DNA of 26,770 nucleotides, taken from contig VHZZ01001450.1 in assembly GCA_009801015.1 (NCBI GenBank), forward strand, positions 32,830-59,599, in the 5' to 3' direction. The position numbers and the translations under genes were made by a program. A model generated the notes under the pieces. The model had not been told where the DNA came from. It saw only the letters and a program-made list of their open reading frames with translations, and ran no database searches. Below, piece by piece: positions 13,966-23,777 of the stretch. Source of the stretch: Silene noctiflora (taxonomy: Eukaryota; Streptophyta; Magnoliopsida; Caryophyllales; Caryophyllaceae). The number at the start of each line of letters is the position of its first letter. Position 1 is the stretch's first letter.

Positions 13966-14334
13966 ATGGTAAAAACCCCATTTTCCTTCATTCCTATTAT
14001 ACTACTCGTCGTCTCATTTCTTCCGTCAATGTTTATCTCACAGTCTGTTGCTGTGAATGATGAAAACCCGATTAATCGGAACATCATAATGTCGAGCAGT
14101 GATCAATGTAGTGGGTCCATGATTGAATGCATGGAGTCTGATGAGTTTGAGATGAGTTCAGAAATGAATCGACGTATACTGATTACGACTCAGTACATAA
14201 GCTATGGAGCCATGCAGGCTAACAGAGTACCCTGTTCGAAAAAAGGCAACTCCTACTATAATTGCATTCCTGGTGGTTCTGCCAACCCTTATGATCGTGG
14301 CTGTACCTCTATCGCTCGTTGTGGCCGTTATTAA
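13966..14334 (+). CDS. RALF (rapid alkalinization factor) peptide precursor
   Basis: This intronless gene encodes 122 residues, a typical RALF preproprotein size. Residues 1 to about 29 are a hydrophobic signal peptide for secretion. RRIL at 69-72 is the RRxL site cut by the site-1-type subtilase. The mature peptide of about 49 residues carries YISY at 77-80, the receptor-contact motif, and four cysteines at 90, 100, 113 and 119 that form two disulfides, with YYNC and ANPYDRGC landmarks. RALFs are apoplastic ligands of FERONIA-like receptor kinases (CrRLK1L) with LORELEI-type co-receptors; they raise apoplastic pH and restrain growth or modulate immunity. The segment before YISY (ITTQ) lacks the basic residues common in AtRALF23/33-type peptides, and the cysteine-flanking region is less basic than usual. 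It most resembles the YISY-bearing clade. Confidence 0.95.
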   Translation: MVKTPFSFIPIILLVVSFLPSMFISQSVAVNDENPINRNIIMSSSDQCSGSMIECMESDEFEMSSEMNRRILITTQYISYGAMQANRVPCSKKGNSYYNCIPGGSANPYDRGCTSIARCGRY

Positions 14335-14425
14335 TCGTCATTTTTCTTTATCGGTCTCCTGTTAGCTGTCTTTTTATTAGTCTTCCGTATGTTTTTAGTA
14401 TAGTGCTTCGGGATGAGATTTTAGG

Positions 14426-14470
<45 letters not shown>

Positions 14471-15643
14471 ATCATTCGATTTAGTTTGAATTTTGAACCT
14501 CATCTTCTCCCACTAAAACCTTATATTACCCACCCAAAAGACCATTTACGCCGGTAACATGCCACCCCGAAACCAGTGCTTTGCCTGACCCACCCCTTCC
14601 CTGTCATGCAAACCACCTTTCCCGTTCGTAACCCACACCCACCCTCATAACCACCAACTCAAAACCTTGAGAAACTCTCCCCGCTCTCGAATGGTGGGGT
14701 AGGGGGAAAGTTTTTTAAGGTTTTGGGGTTGGTGGTTATGGGAGTGGGATGAGAGTTACAAATGGAGAGAACAGTTTGTACGTCGGATAGGGTCGTCGGC
14801 AATGGTTTCTAGATTTTCGTCAGGTCGGCGGTGATGATGAGTGGCAGTGGGGGTGTAACGGGTGCTGGTAACTGGTTGGTGGTTAGGGTTATCCCACATT
14901 GGTTGCTTAGATGCACATGAATCGATACAAGCGATCATTTTTCATGTTTCCATATACACAACGGAACCATAAATATCGACCATAATGTAAATTTTTACTA
15001 ATCGCCATTAAATTTGAAAGGGACATGGATTAGCAGCTCAAACCTTATATTCCATCAAACTTGTATGTTTACCTAAACTGACTTGCGTAAGCAATTTAAC
15101 AGTTTAAACATTTCCTTTCCAATTGTTAAAAAAACAAGGAATTGAATCCAGCATGCATCCAAGACTAATAGAACCATATTAGCATTGAGGTGTGGAAGAT
15201 GACACAGTTCATCAAAGCCCTTGTACACCAGTAAAGCAATGACAGTAGCTATTGTGCTCACTGCTCACAAAACGATTGGGCTATAACGACACAGCTCAGG
15301 ATGAGTCAGAAGTCAGGGAAGGATTGACAAAAATCAGGCAATCAACAAGAAAGATCTAACGACTTATAAAAATGTTGACTGAATCATTAACCATCACTTC
15401 ATTCAAAAATAAACCAACAAACATATAACATCTAAAACAGTTAACTCATGGACGAATATCAATTACAGGCAAGAAACACAATTCCCTCAAACCCCTTCAC
15501 TAAATTGTCATTCATAATATAAAGATGATTAGACATAACTCAAACCTGGCTCTTTGTCAAAATACAGCAAGATATTTTCAGCTCAGATCCCCAAACATAA
15601 CTACGGGTATCCATTAGCTAATATGCACCTTGAGAAAATTCAA
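14335..15643. other. Intergenic between RALF and HSBP (convergent genes)
   Basis: This holds the 3' ends of the RALF gene (plus) and the HSBP gene (minus). A poly(T) tract of about 36 bases lies near 14432-14468, then a C-rich/G-rich segment with a strong foldback (14640-14747). A minus-strand frame at 15073-15261 (62 codons, hydrophobic) has no recognisable homology. No further gene is supported. Confidence 0.45.
14640..14747. repeat. Near-perfect 43-45-bp inverted repeat (hairpin)
   Basis: Arms 14640-14682 and 14703-14747 are inverted copies with only about five differences. Both contain ATAACCACCAAC and AAAACCTT when read in the same sense. The loop is about 20 bases. The arms are not AT-rich, which is unlike a Stowaway MITE. 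Confidence 0.75.
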
Positions 15644-18600
15644 TCATATATCTTCGGAGCCTTCCCCGGATTTGCTTTCAGCTGGTTTAGATTTTGATGG
15701 AGCCACTGGGGATGGAGAGGCATCAGCTCCCATCTCTGACTTCAGTTCATTGATGCTCTGCTCAAGCTCGTCAATACGGTTACCCATCTCATCAAGTGCA
15801 TAGAGGTTAAGGATGAACAGATAGTTAGTGATCGTTCAGTTCTGTTCAAAAAAAACTTTTGAAGTCACAAGTTACTGAGTTGGCACATCCTTTCAAGCCA
15901 TAATTTACTAGCCAAAGCTAAAAGTCAAACGAGATATCAAATGGTTATAATGTTAGGTGTGGCTTAGCAGTTAAAGTCAAATGCCTCTGTCATGTCCTAG
16001 TTATCGCAGAAAAATAAAATAAAGATTTGCACATTTCTCTCCAGCAGATGAGAAATGAAAAGGATATTCTTAGTAACAATCGTCTCAGACATGGCTTGAA
16101 ACCTGGATTGCTGCAAGAAAAAAAAAATAGCATTCAGCAATATATATGACATATCAAATACAGAGTACAAGGGTATAAGAAGTAGCGCTTACCATCTGCT
16201 GAAGAAGGTTTTGCACCTAAAGAACAAAAATTAAACGAATCAATAAACACAAAATTGTTATTGGTCAGTAATTATAAAAGATATGACATGTTATTGCCAG
16301 AGACAAAGAAACTTCTACTGAAGTATTATGCATTGACTGGTTTTGATCAGAGAGAAAAAGACACTCACTGAAGTATTATGACAGTCGGATAAAAAAAATG
16401 TGTGCTTTGCAAACAAAATGAAGCAAGCATGGTAATTTATTGCAGGGTGATTACTGATTAGAATATAAGCACAGAAAACACAACACGTAGGATTTATTTA
16501 TTTTTGTTACAACTTACAAGTAACAGTACAAGCCAAAGGAAGATTTAAGTTTGGAAAATAGAGAGAATTGCTTTTCTCATAACATGAAAGAAAGGGCAAG
16601 AGTCCTCAATCACATAAAATAGTTTATGAAGTTGATTCTTGTGAATAAAAGATATTGTTGATTCACTTTTGTTATACTCATACGAGTACTACTTATAGCG
16701 TACTTATGCTTTGTACTGAGTAACAGATTTCATTTTGCTTTCCCTAATCTTTTCCCTGTTTCTGTTATCTAATAAAATCAGAACACTTAACATGAATATC
16801 ACTTACAAAAACCACATACGGGATTAACAATCTTTCAAAAACATGAGATTATCATCATAAAATTATCTCACCAAATCAACTCTGAATAAATGAAACTCAT
16901 TCATGATTTAAATTTTATTGAATGATAACCTAGTGTGAAACATATACGGAAAATCATGAACTAACTCTGAAGTCAAAGGTCGTGATGGCTGCGACAACCA
17001 TCAGTCATCAGGTACAATTCCACATCACTACGATCAACACCGTGATTTTAAACTATGCATACAAGAGTCATAAGAGGGGAATAAAGTTCAAGAGACTCAC
17101 GAAAGCTGTCATATCACCAGAATTTTGCTTATGATCATCCGAATCATGACCATCCTAAAACAAAATAATCAAAGATTAAACGGAGTCCAACTTGAGAAAA
17201 ATGAATGAAACAAGATATCTTAGTAAATATAAACACCAAAAATGTGAGTTATTGTGTCTGCAACAATTAAATACTAAAAAACTACCCTGTATAAGAAGAC
17301 TAAGAATAATACACACTTTAACTGAAATTTACTTTTTATAATTTAGGTTAAGTTTCATTTTCTTTTTTGGCCACCAATGGTGGCAATATCTAGCACCCTA
17401 CCTTAAAAGCAAATAGAAGATGTGCCCACAAGGCCACGAAACTCTGAGCCTTCATCTCAGTGGTAGTTACGAAAATAAGTTCACGCTACTTAAAAGGCAC
17501 TCAGATTTCAAGGTTGTGAGACTTTCTAGTCATATTCATACAGTACATGGCCAGATTGCCAGAACAGAATAACAAATCAGCAGTGCTCTACTACACCATA
17601 TGGAGAGAATCATTTAATTTGTGACGTTCGTAAAAGATAGTAATGCCAAGATGACCTTTAGAGTTTAAGCATTGTGAACTAAGAATCCTTACAAATGCGA
17701 TGGACCGATTATCTCAAAACCCACTTAAAAGAAAAGATTCAGCCATTTCAACATCTCCTATGCACAGAGATAAAGGCCCAACGCCCATCAATTTCACGCT
17801 AAAAACAAAAAATTACTCAGATACAGTAGAAACTGGATTTGTTTGTAAGTGGGAAAGACATACTAAATTTTCAGATGTGCTAATTGAGGCAAAAACCTAA
17901 AAGGAACAACATTATCACAATGCTTTGAAGGCTCCTGTCTATGGCTTCGTACGGAGGGACAGTTCCAAGCATCTTTAAGACTTTAACCCAGCGAAATGGA
18001 GTATAAAATATTAAAATTCCAAAACAATCATGCTTTAGAAGTACCTCTATATTTTGCTTATACAAATCAACTCAAAAATTAAAGATAATTTATTGTAGCT
18101 TTCAAAACTATCTATGCACAACCACATAAGCACGAATAGAGCAAGAACAAGAAAAAAATCCACTCGAACAACAATAGACGTACCTCCAACACTTCCGTGT
18201 GGGGTTGGATGTACGCGCTTTCACTGTGCAAACCAGCAAAAACGGACTATTTCGGATGACTTATTTTTCAAGTTAAGTTGAGAATTGCTAGTAAAAAATG
18301 GTATTTCACAGTATAATAAGCAGAAATAGTTATTTTACTATAGTTCATAAGATCCCAAACTCCCAAAGCTAACAGGTGAGTCTTTGATAGAAGTTTTTTA
18401 AGACATTCAAGGAAAATTGTAACAGTGAAAATCAAGAGCAAATAATAGTATCTTAGTACTGAGTTAGAACCATAAGGTAACACTTCTTACCCATACTCAG
18501 ATTATAAGGGGCTGTTCGGTTTGGTCAGGAAAGGGAAAGGGTTCCCATTCCCTTTGTCAATGTTTTTTTGCCCTCTTTTTCCATTCCCTTTACCCATTTT

Positions 18601-20499
18601 CAGTAATGGGCTTACTTCCCATTACCCTCTTTTTCCATACCCTTTACCGACAAGGCTGAAGGAGTGGATTGGGTCGCTGGGTTGCAGGTGAGCTCACCGG
18701 AGGGAGAGCGCTGACAAGTGAGCGATGGTAGACATCGACAATGGTGGTGGTGGTGGTTTAGGGTGATTTTGGGTATGGGTCAATTTATTTTCATTCCCTA
18801 ACCTATCCACATCCAAACACGTGAGGGGATGAAGGGTAAACTCATTTCTTTCCCCTTGTAACCCTTTCTTGATTACATTGCCTTTCCCCCTTACCAACCA
18901 AACCCCCCTAAGTGAAATGACTCATCACAGCCATGGAGACAAATATAAGGATATGAAAAGAGAGGCAGTGTTAAGTATAGACAAAGTGGAGGCTGGAGCC
19001 CACACACACACATAGAAAGTCAGATTTTCGAACAATAAAGACGTCGAAAAGGATGCAATTTTGAGACTTAAAGAGGGAAAAAAGAATGCATTCATTGCGA
19101 AAATCAGATTTTCGAAAAATAAGACAACGACAAAGACCTTGATACCAAAATAGACTAGGGTCGGGTAACATGAATCGTCGTCTGAATCTGCTTAGGTTTG
19201 AAACCGTCAATACAATTGAAGATGAATAAACAAAGTGAAAGAAAATAGATAAATGATAAATGAAACGAGTGTCTTTGTAAAAAATAAAGCAAAGTAGGAA
19301 AAATGTGAAAACCGAAAACTAACGCGGCAAAATGGGTTTGTAAAACAAAAAGAGTACATCATTTTAAAAATAAACAAATAAATATATAAATCCTCAAGTA
19401 AAATGATAAAAGATTGAAATCTCAAACTAAATCTTCAACATGAATTCTCTATCTCCACAATACCCTCTCCCTTGCCATACTCCCATTAATTCCGAAAACG
19501 TTCATATCACTTTCAATAACCCTAGTCCCTTATCCATGTTTGTTTCAGTCTTCCCCTTCCCCAAATACCATTATCATTCCCCATCTCTCAATTCTCCTCA
19601 TCGCTGCCTCTGGTGCTCTCCGATGTACATGACCAAACCACCTTAAACAGTTTTCCCTCATCTTATCTTCAATTGTTGCAACCCTAATTTCTCCCGAACC
19701 ATCTCAACTTGAAATATGCAATTCATCAAATGGATATTCTTGAAACAGAAAGATTACTCTATGAAGATGAATTGAATCTAAAGAAAATTAAACCCTCAAA
19801 CTTAGTTTAAACTCTCTTGTCACAGCTCACAGGCTTAAACTAGAATGAGTTGTAATCAAAAACTCTAAATTATGAAGCTATATAACGTCCAATCATACAA
19901 CAGGTGACTGCAGCCACCCAAAGCTTGAGATCATGTGTAGTGCATACACAACACAAACAATGAAGTATGATTGAATACATACATAAGAAAACGCCGCACA
20001 ATTACAAGAAATTCATCCTTCAAAGGAACTATCTCCGTCTAAAACTCATACTTCCACAGAGAACCAGGTATACAGGACAGATGAGCTCATACAACGAGTC
20101 AACATACAAGACAACATTTGCACCACATTCGAAAAACTACCTGTAATACGTCAGTTTCAGCCATGAAAATAAGTAAAACAACAATTCAGTTATTGACAAA
20201 TCATCAACATTAACATAGCTCCACAAGAATTCATCAACACAAAATTCAAAATTCAAAATTGAGCAAAACCTAATTGGTAAAGCAATACATCTACTCCGGA
20301 AAACAAATGAAGAGCACGTAACCGAAAATTTGTGATAAGATCGGATAAGCAGAAGAACGGAAACCCTAGAAAGCGAAAAGTGAAAACAATGTGCAATTAT
20401 TATGATGAGTTTTACTAAATTGAATCGCAGTGTGCAAAATCCTAACATTATAAAAACCAAAAAGAAAAGGAGAGAAAAAAGGAATTTGATAGATACCAT
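15644..20499 (-). CDS. HSBP: Heat shock factor binding protein (HSBP), five coding exons
   Basis: HSBP is a small coiled-coil protein that binds trimeric heat shock factors and dampens the heat shock response in cytosol and nucleus. Minus-strand coding exons are 20499-20497 (ATG only), 17154-17101, 16216-16193, 16110-16068 and 15795-15644, giving 91 residues (Arabidopsis about 86, from memory). It opens [16 protein letters not shown], then [19 protein letters not shown] and the hydrophobic heptad coiled coil to about residue 63 ([18 protein letters not shown]), both family hallmarks. A Ser/Pro/Lys/Glu-rich tail follows. Introns 1-3 are GT-AG. Intron 4, within codon 42, runs from ATATCC to AC and has U12-type signals (separate entry). 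Exon 3 is a 24-nt microexon. Intron 1 is 3342 nt and holds a Harbinger-like MITE. The ATG exon is inferred: ATG|GTATCT at 20499 is preceded by a CTC-rich leader and a TATA box, and it restores the conserved MDGHD start. Other ATG|GT candidates inside the intron exist but have poorer context. Confidence 0.93.
15796..16067 (-). other. U12-type (minor spliceosome) AT-AC intron of HSBP
   Basis: On the minus strand the intron starts ATATCCTTTT at 16067 and ends AC at 15796 (272 nt). TCCTTAAC, the exact U12 branch-site consensus, lies at 15813-15806. Its last A is 11 bases from the 3' end, in the 10-15 base window of minor introns. No GT-AG pair here keeps the conserved frame. Splicing AAG A|TT GAT restores TKIDEMGNRI, the family sequence. 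The intron phase is 1. Confidence 0.93.
18505..18911. mobile_element. PIF/Harbinger (Tourist-like) MITE, 401 bp
   Basis: The element spans 18508-18908 and is flanked by TAA on both sides (18505-18507 and 18909-18911), the target triplet of PIF/Harbinger transposons. It begins GGGGCTGTTCGGTTTGGT and ends ACCAACCAAACCCCCC, an imperfect inverted repeat of the familiar GGGG-GTTTGGTTGG type. The interior has purine-rich near-palindromic blocks (aagggaaaggg and its inverse) and no transposase. Confidence 0.85.
19014..19112. repeat. Diverged direct repeat in HSBP intron 1
   Basis: The block agtcagattttcgaacaata near 19017 recurs as aatcagattttcgaaaaata near 19101. Purine-rich sequence lies between them. 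The origin is unknown. Confidence 0.45.
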
Positions 20500-20554
20500 A
20501 GCTGTGAATCCTGTAGGTTTAAAATGTGATGATCAACAAGACTTTGTTCGTGGC

Positions 20555-20581
20555 GGAGGAGGAGGAGGAGGAGGAGGAGGA
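20555..20581. repeat. (GGA)n microsatellite in the HSBP 5' leader
   Basis: About nine GGA units on the plus strand read as a CTC/CCT tract in the HSBP transcript, roughly 55-80 bases upstream of its ATG. Plant 5' leaders often contain such pyrimidine repeats. Confidence 0.85.
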
Positions 20582-20631
20582 GCGTGGACAACAAAATCTA
20601 TATCTACAATTCTACCTCTACACACCCACGA

Positions 20632-20638
20632 TTATATA
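20632..20638 (-). promoter_or_regulatory. TATA box candidate for HSBP
   Basis: TATATAA reads on the minus strand at 20638-20632, about 135 bases upstream of the ATG. A start near 20605 would place the CTC repeat in the 5' leader. This supports 20499 as the true start exon. Confidence 0.5.
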
Positions 20639-21506
20639 CTCCCGTTTCCGGCTTCGCTGTTGCTTTTGCTTTTTTTTTTTCCTTTCAATAAATAATTAAA
20701 ATCCGTTTTTTAACGTGTGTCTAAGGTCCGGCTTTTGGGATGAATGAGCTTAATTGAATTGAATTTAGGACAATATATTAAACAAAGCGTCTTGAGGGCA
20801 AGTGGGGGAAAATGAAGCACCTCATAAATAGTGTCATTTGCATATTATAAAAGAAGTATCATCCGTATTCAGCTTGTAACGGTAGTGCCCCTTCTTCAAT
20901 AAGAATTTTTGTATATTAAAAGCACTCGACGTTAGATTTTCACTAAGTGGTTAAGGTCCTTATCCATTGAGTGGTTCGAATGTTAGATGACATTGCTCTA
21001 AAAGACGAATATAATCCGTCAAGCCATAAATATTCCGTTTAACAAAAACATTAGGATGCAAATATGCAATCCACATAAAAGATACTTGATCTTCAAGGAA
21101 TTATGAACCGGAAATATGTAGAAAAGGAGGGAATATTCATCAATTACAAATAGATCTAATGAACCTTGATTCCACCTGTAAACCCGGTCCATTTTTTCTA
21201 GGGTTAAGACTCATAAATGTTAACCTGTGACACAATTTACCCGTTTTTTTAGGATCGAAACCTGACTTGGCCCAATGGATCAAAGATAATTAATTTAGGC
21301 ACATTATTATCAAGTCATTGCATTATAGGTTAGTTCGGTTGCGCTCCGAGTCATTTTCGAGTAAGTGGTGAAGTGGCGTCCATCAGGTCCATTTTGAGTA
21401 GTGACTGCAAAGGTTTTTGTTTTCAATTACTCAAATCATTTCAGCTTTGGGTCAATTTGGACTCTGTTCTTCGGGTTTGGATCTACATCGACTTGCTCTT
21501 CACATG
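20639..21506. other. Intergenic between HSBP and the AlkB-like gene
   Basis: This contains the HSBP upstream region and the 3' region of the AlkB-like gene, both on the minus strand. A possible SINE lies at 20935-21000. Nothing else is recognisable. Confidence 0.45.
20935..21000 (+). mobile_element. Possible tRNA-derived SINE 5' region
   Basis: ctaagtggttaaggtcctta at 20943-20962 resembles a pol III A box, and tggttcgaatg at about 20972-20982 resembles a B box. The spacing is a little short. No poly(A) or TTG tail is obvious downstream, so this may be a truncated or chance match. Confidence 0.4.
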
Positions 21507-23777
21507 TCAAGTCAGTTCTACCGGCTCCTGACAGAGCTTCCTGAGAGTTACAGACGTCCTCATCCTCTGTTCTATTTCCAGCCCTTGCCAAACCTGAAAC
21601 CCTGGTTTTCGATTTATCTCGTGCTTCCATTTGTAGCGAGCATCTCCCCACATGATGACAAGAGATCCTGGAGTCAGGTAAACAGGAACTTTCATTGCCA
21701 CTGGAACTTCCTTCCCATCACTTTCCACTGGTGTGAAGTGCATGACACACGCAGACTCCAAAGAGACTATTGCAATCCCGTCTTCAAATCGCATCAAATC
21801 AACATGCGCACAAATACCCTGAATAAAATATCCACCGATTACTCAATTTTTCCATGACACCAAAAGGAAGCATCCTAAATCAACAAGAGGGGAAAAACTT
21901 CACATCAATATCCCATGGTAAAATGATTTTGCACCAATCGGTCATATTGAACACACTACAAGTCTACCACCATACTCACAAGGAAAATTATATTAATACA
22001 TGTAACTGTCATATTATATTACCCTTACATAGTTACATGTGAGCTGACACTTAGATGACCAAGTGACACCTATCAATTTTCTCTTGCATGCACTTTGAGC
22101 AAATTCTTGACCCTATAGGCTGTTCTAAAGGATGCCGGATGCGTTGTGCCGTTGTAGATGAAACTCAACCTATTATCCTTTCTCACCGAGAAAGAAGATA
22201 TGCACAACACAGGAGTGTAAACAAACTACACAGGGATTCCAAAAAGTGCTAGATCAATGTAACTTGACAAAAAGTTCACGGTCGGCTATGGTACAAAGAT
22301 GAGGCAATCTCAAAACTTGGACTTTAAAAACACTGCATGAAAGACTTGACCTAAAGGGAAAAAAAAAACTATTCATTAAATTCAAAATGAAAAAGCAAAT
22401 TCGCACCTCACCTGGCTGGTATACATTTATGATAAGTTGATCGAATAATGGATTTCTCTGCAGCAAGTGTAACGGCAGTATACAAACGTCATTATCAGAA
22501 CTTAATTCTCGCATATCTGTTTCCTTGCTACCGAAACAGACAGCCTTATATATGTGATCAGAAAGCTTCACCGCCCAAGATGGAAGATCTCCAAACCTCA
22601 TAGCCTGCTCCCAGAAGGCACATATTCCATAAAACTTGATAAAGTATACAAGGAAGAGAAAAAATAGGGTTTCTCTCATGAGTACCGCTCCATTATTGCA
22701 TTTTCTTGCATGTACTTATTCAAAAATCCCACTAATATCCTTGTATTCCGTTAATTGGTCACAAACTCACAACCATGATCATTAAAATTTAAAATGTCAA
22801 TTACTTCAGTTAATGGCTGAGGTGGCTCATTTAATCGAATTCGTAAGCTGATGACTGTACATGTATCAATTAAAACCGTTCTCCCCATATGACAATCAAA
22901 CCCCCTCCTCTCCCTGCCCTTTCCACTTCCTCTGGTTTTCTCCATTCCTCTGTTATTCGCCCTTTTCATTACGATCATCAAATTGATCATCAACTACTAT
23001 ATGCTCTTTCGGTGTAAGTTCTTACTAATATTCATTACTGTCATAACTCCTGAAATTTTGGTACTTTGCATGTCAACTTTCTCAAATTGGAGTTCAAAAT
23101 TGCAGGAAACATTTGTCTTCCTACAACCAAGCCTAGTAACCAAACACGAGCATTACATCCGTCAAGTTTCCTACAAATCCCTCCCACCAAACAACACCAT
23201 AATTGACACTAGAAAAGTCCGTCACCAGATAAAGTTAAAGGGGTTGTTTACTCCAAAGTAAAGTTAAGGGGGTTAATACTTTCGCGTATAATAACTAGAA
23301 ACAGCAATGAATGGAGGGAATCATCCTTCTGCAACAATAACAACAGTAACAACAACAGTATTACCCTATAATAACTAAAGCAAAACAACAAACCTGATTA
23401 TGTGACTCTTCTGTGAACCATCCTTCTGCAACAATAACAACAATAGTATTACCCTAGCGTCTCAATGGCTCTCGCAAATTGCGGGGTAAGGGGGGTCGGA
23501 TGTAAACACTAAATTGGTATAACAAACAATCAGATATTGCATTAATAAGGAGGGTTTGAGAGAGGCATGTACCAGCGTGAATGGCGGAAAGTAGAGAAGC
23601 TTGGTCGGTAGAAGAGAGAAAATCAGGGCACAACAATAAGCCATTGATTGATTCAATGCGTACCCAATTAGGGTTCATAGATGAAGATGAATTAAATTCT
23701 GGGTATGTATCTGAATCTGACGAAGACGATTCACCAAATACATCTTCAAGTAGCTTCTTTTCATCTTCCGTCTGCAT
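21507..23777 (-). CDS. AlkB-family Fe(II)/2-oxoglutarate dioxygenase (ALKBH-like)
   Basis: Minus-strand exons are 23777-23573, 23425-23394, 22604-22407 and 21818-21507, all with GT-AG introns, giving 248 residues. The catalytic double-stranded beta-helix lies in exons 3-4. INVYQPGEGICAHVD supplies the iron ligands H150 and D152; KHEIN supplies the distal ligand H211; RTSVTLRKL (R232 to R238) is the R-x-N/S-x-T-x-R motif that binds 2-oxoglutarate. AMRFGDLPSW (80-89) and EGWFTEE (69-75) are typical of the small plant ALKBH proteins. The N-terminus is acidic and serine-rich (about 1-35), probably disordered. AlkB relatives oxidatively demethylate nucleic acids or modify proteins. This protein lacks the RNA-binding and methyltransferase domains of full-length ALKBH8, although its catalytic domain looks closest to that and similar plant proteins, so the substrate is not predictable. 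The start is the first ATG of the long exon 1 frame; AACCCTAA-like sequence lies just upstream. All catalytic residues are intact. Confidence 0.93.
22605..23393 (-). other. Intron 2 of the AlkB-like gene
   Basis: This 789-nt intron contains a C/T-rich stretch near 22895-22965 and, near its 5' end (23319-23370), a diverged copy of the exon 2 acceptor region. No transposon with clean ends was found. Confidence 0.6.
23319..23457. repeat. Duplicated acceptor segment around AlkB exon 2
   Basis: Bases 23415-23457 (intron 1 end plus start of exon 2) and about 23319-23370 (in intron 2) are related copies. Both contain catccttctgcaacaataac and agtattaccct. On the gene strand both read TTGTTGCAG followed by AAGGATG. 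The intronic copy has an extra aacaac-type expansion. Confidence 0.85.

Larger units (their letters stand above)
17155..20496 (-). other. Intron 1 of HSBP (3.3 kb)
   Basis: This is much longer than the other introns (82-884 nt). It contains the Tourist/Harbinger-like MITE at 18508-18908 and a diverged direct repeat around 19014-19110. Scattered open frames show no recognisable protein. The donor is GTATCT at 20496 and the acceptor is TTTTAG at 17160-17155. Confidence 0.7.

Noticed and set aside
15073-15261. Hydrophobic 62-codon minus-strand frame
   Set aside because: It looks like a short membrane segment, but it has no homology that I recognise, no signal peptide logic and no exon context.
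15955-16015. A-box-like tggcttagcagttaaag inside the HSBP U12 intron
   Set aside because: There is no B box at a suitable distance, so it is too weak to call a SINE.
17440-17525. tRNA-like or SINE-like boxes (ctcagtggtagttacg and aggttgtgagac)
   Set aside because: The boxes are imperfect, no tail or target duplication was found and the sequence does not fold into a cloverleaf by eye.
20137-20499. 120-codon minus-strand frame starting at the HSBP ATG
   Set aside because: It is read-through from the HSBP ATG into intron 1; the donor GTATCT directly after the ATG and the conserved MDGHD junction explain the start better.
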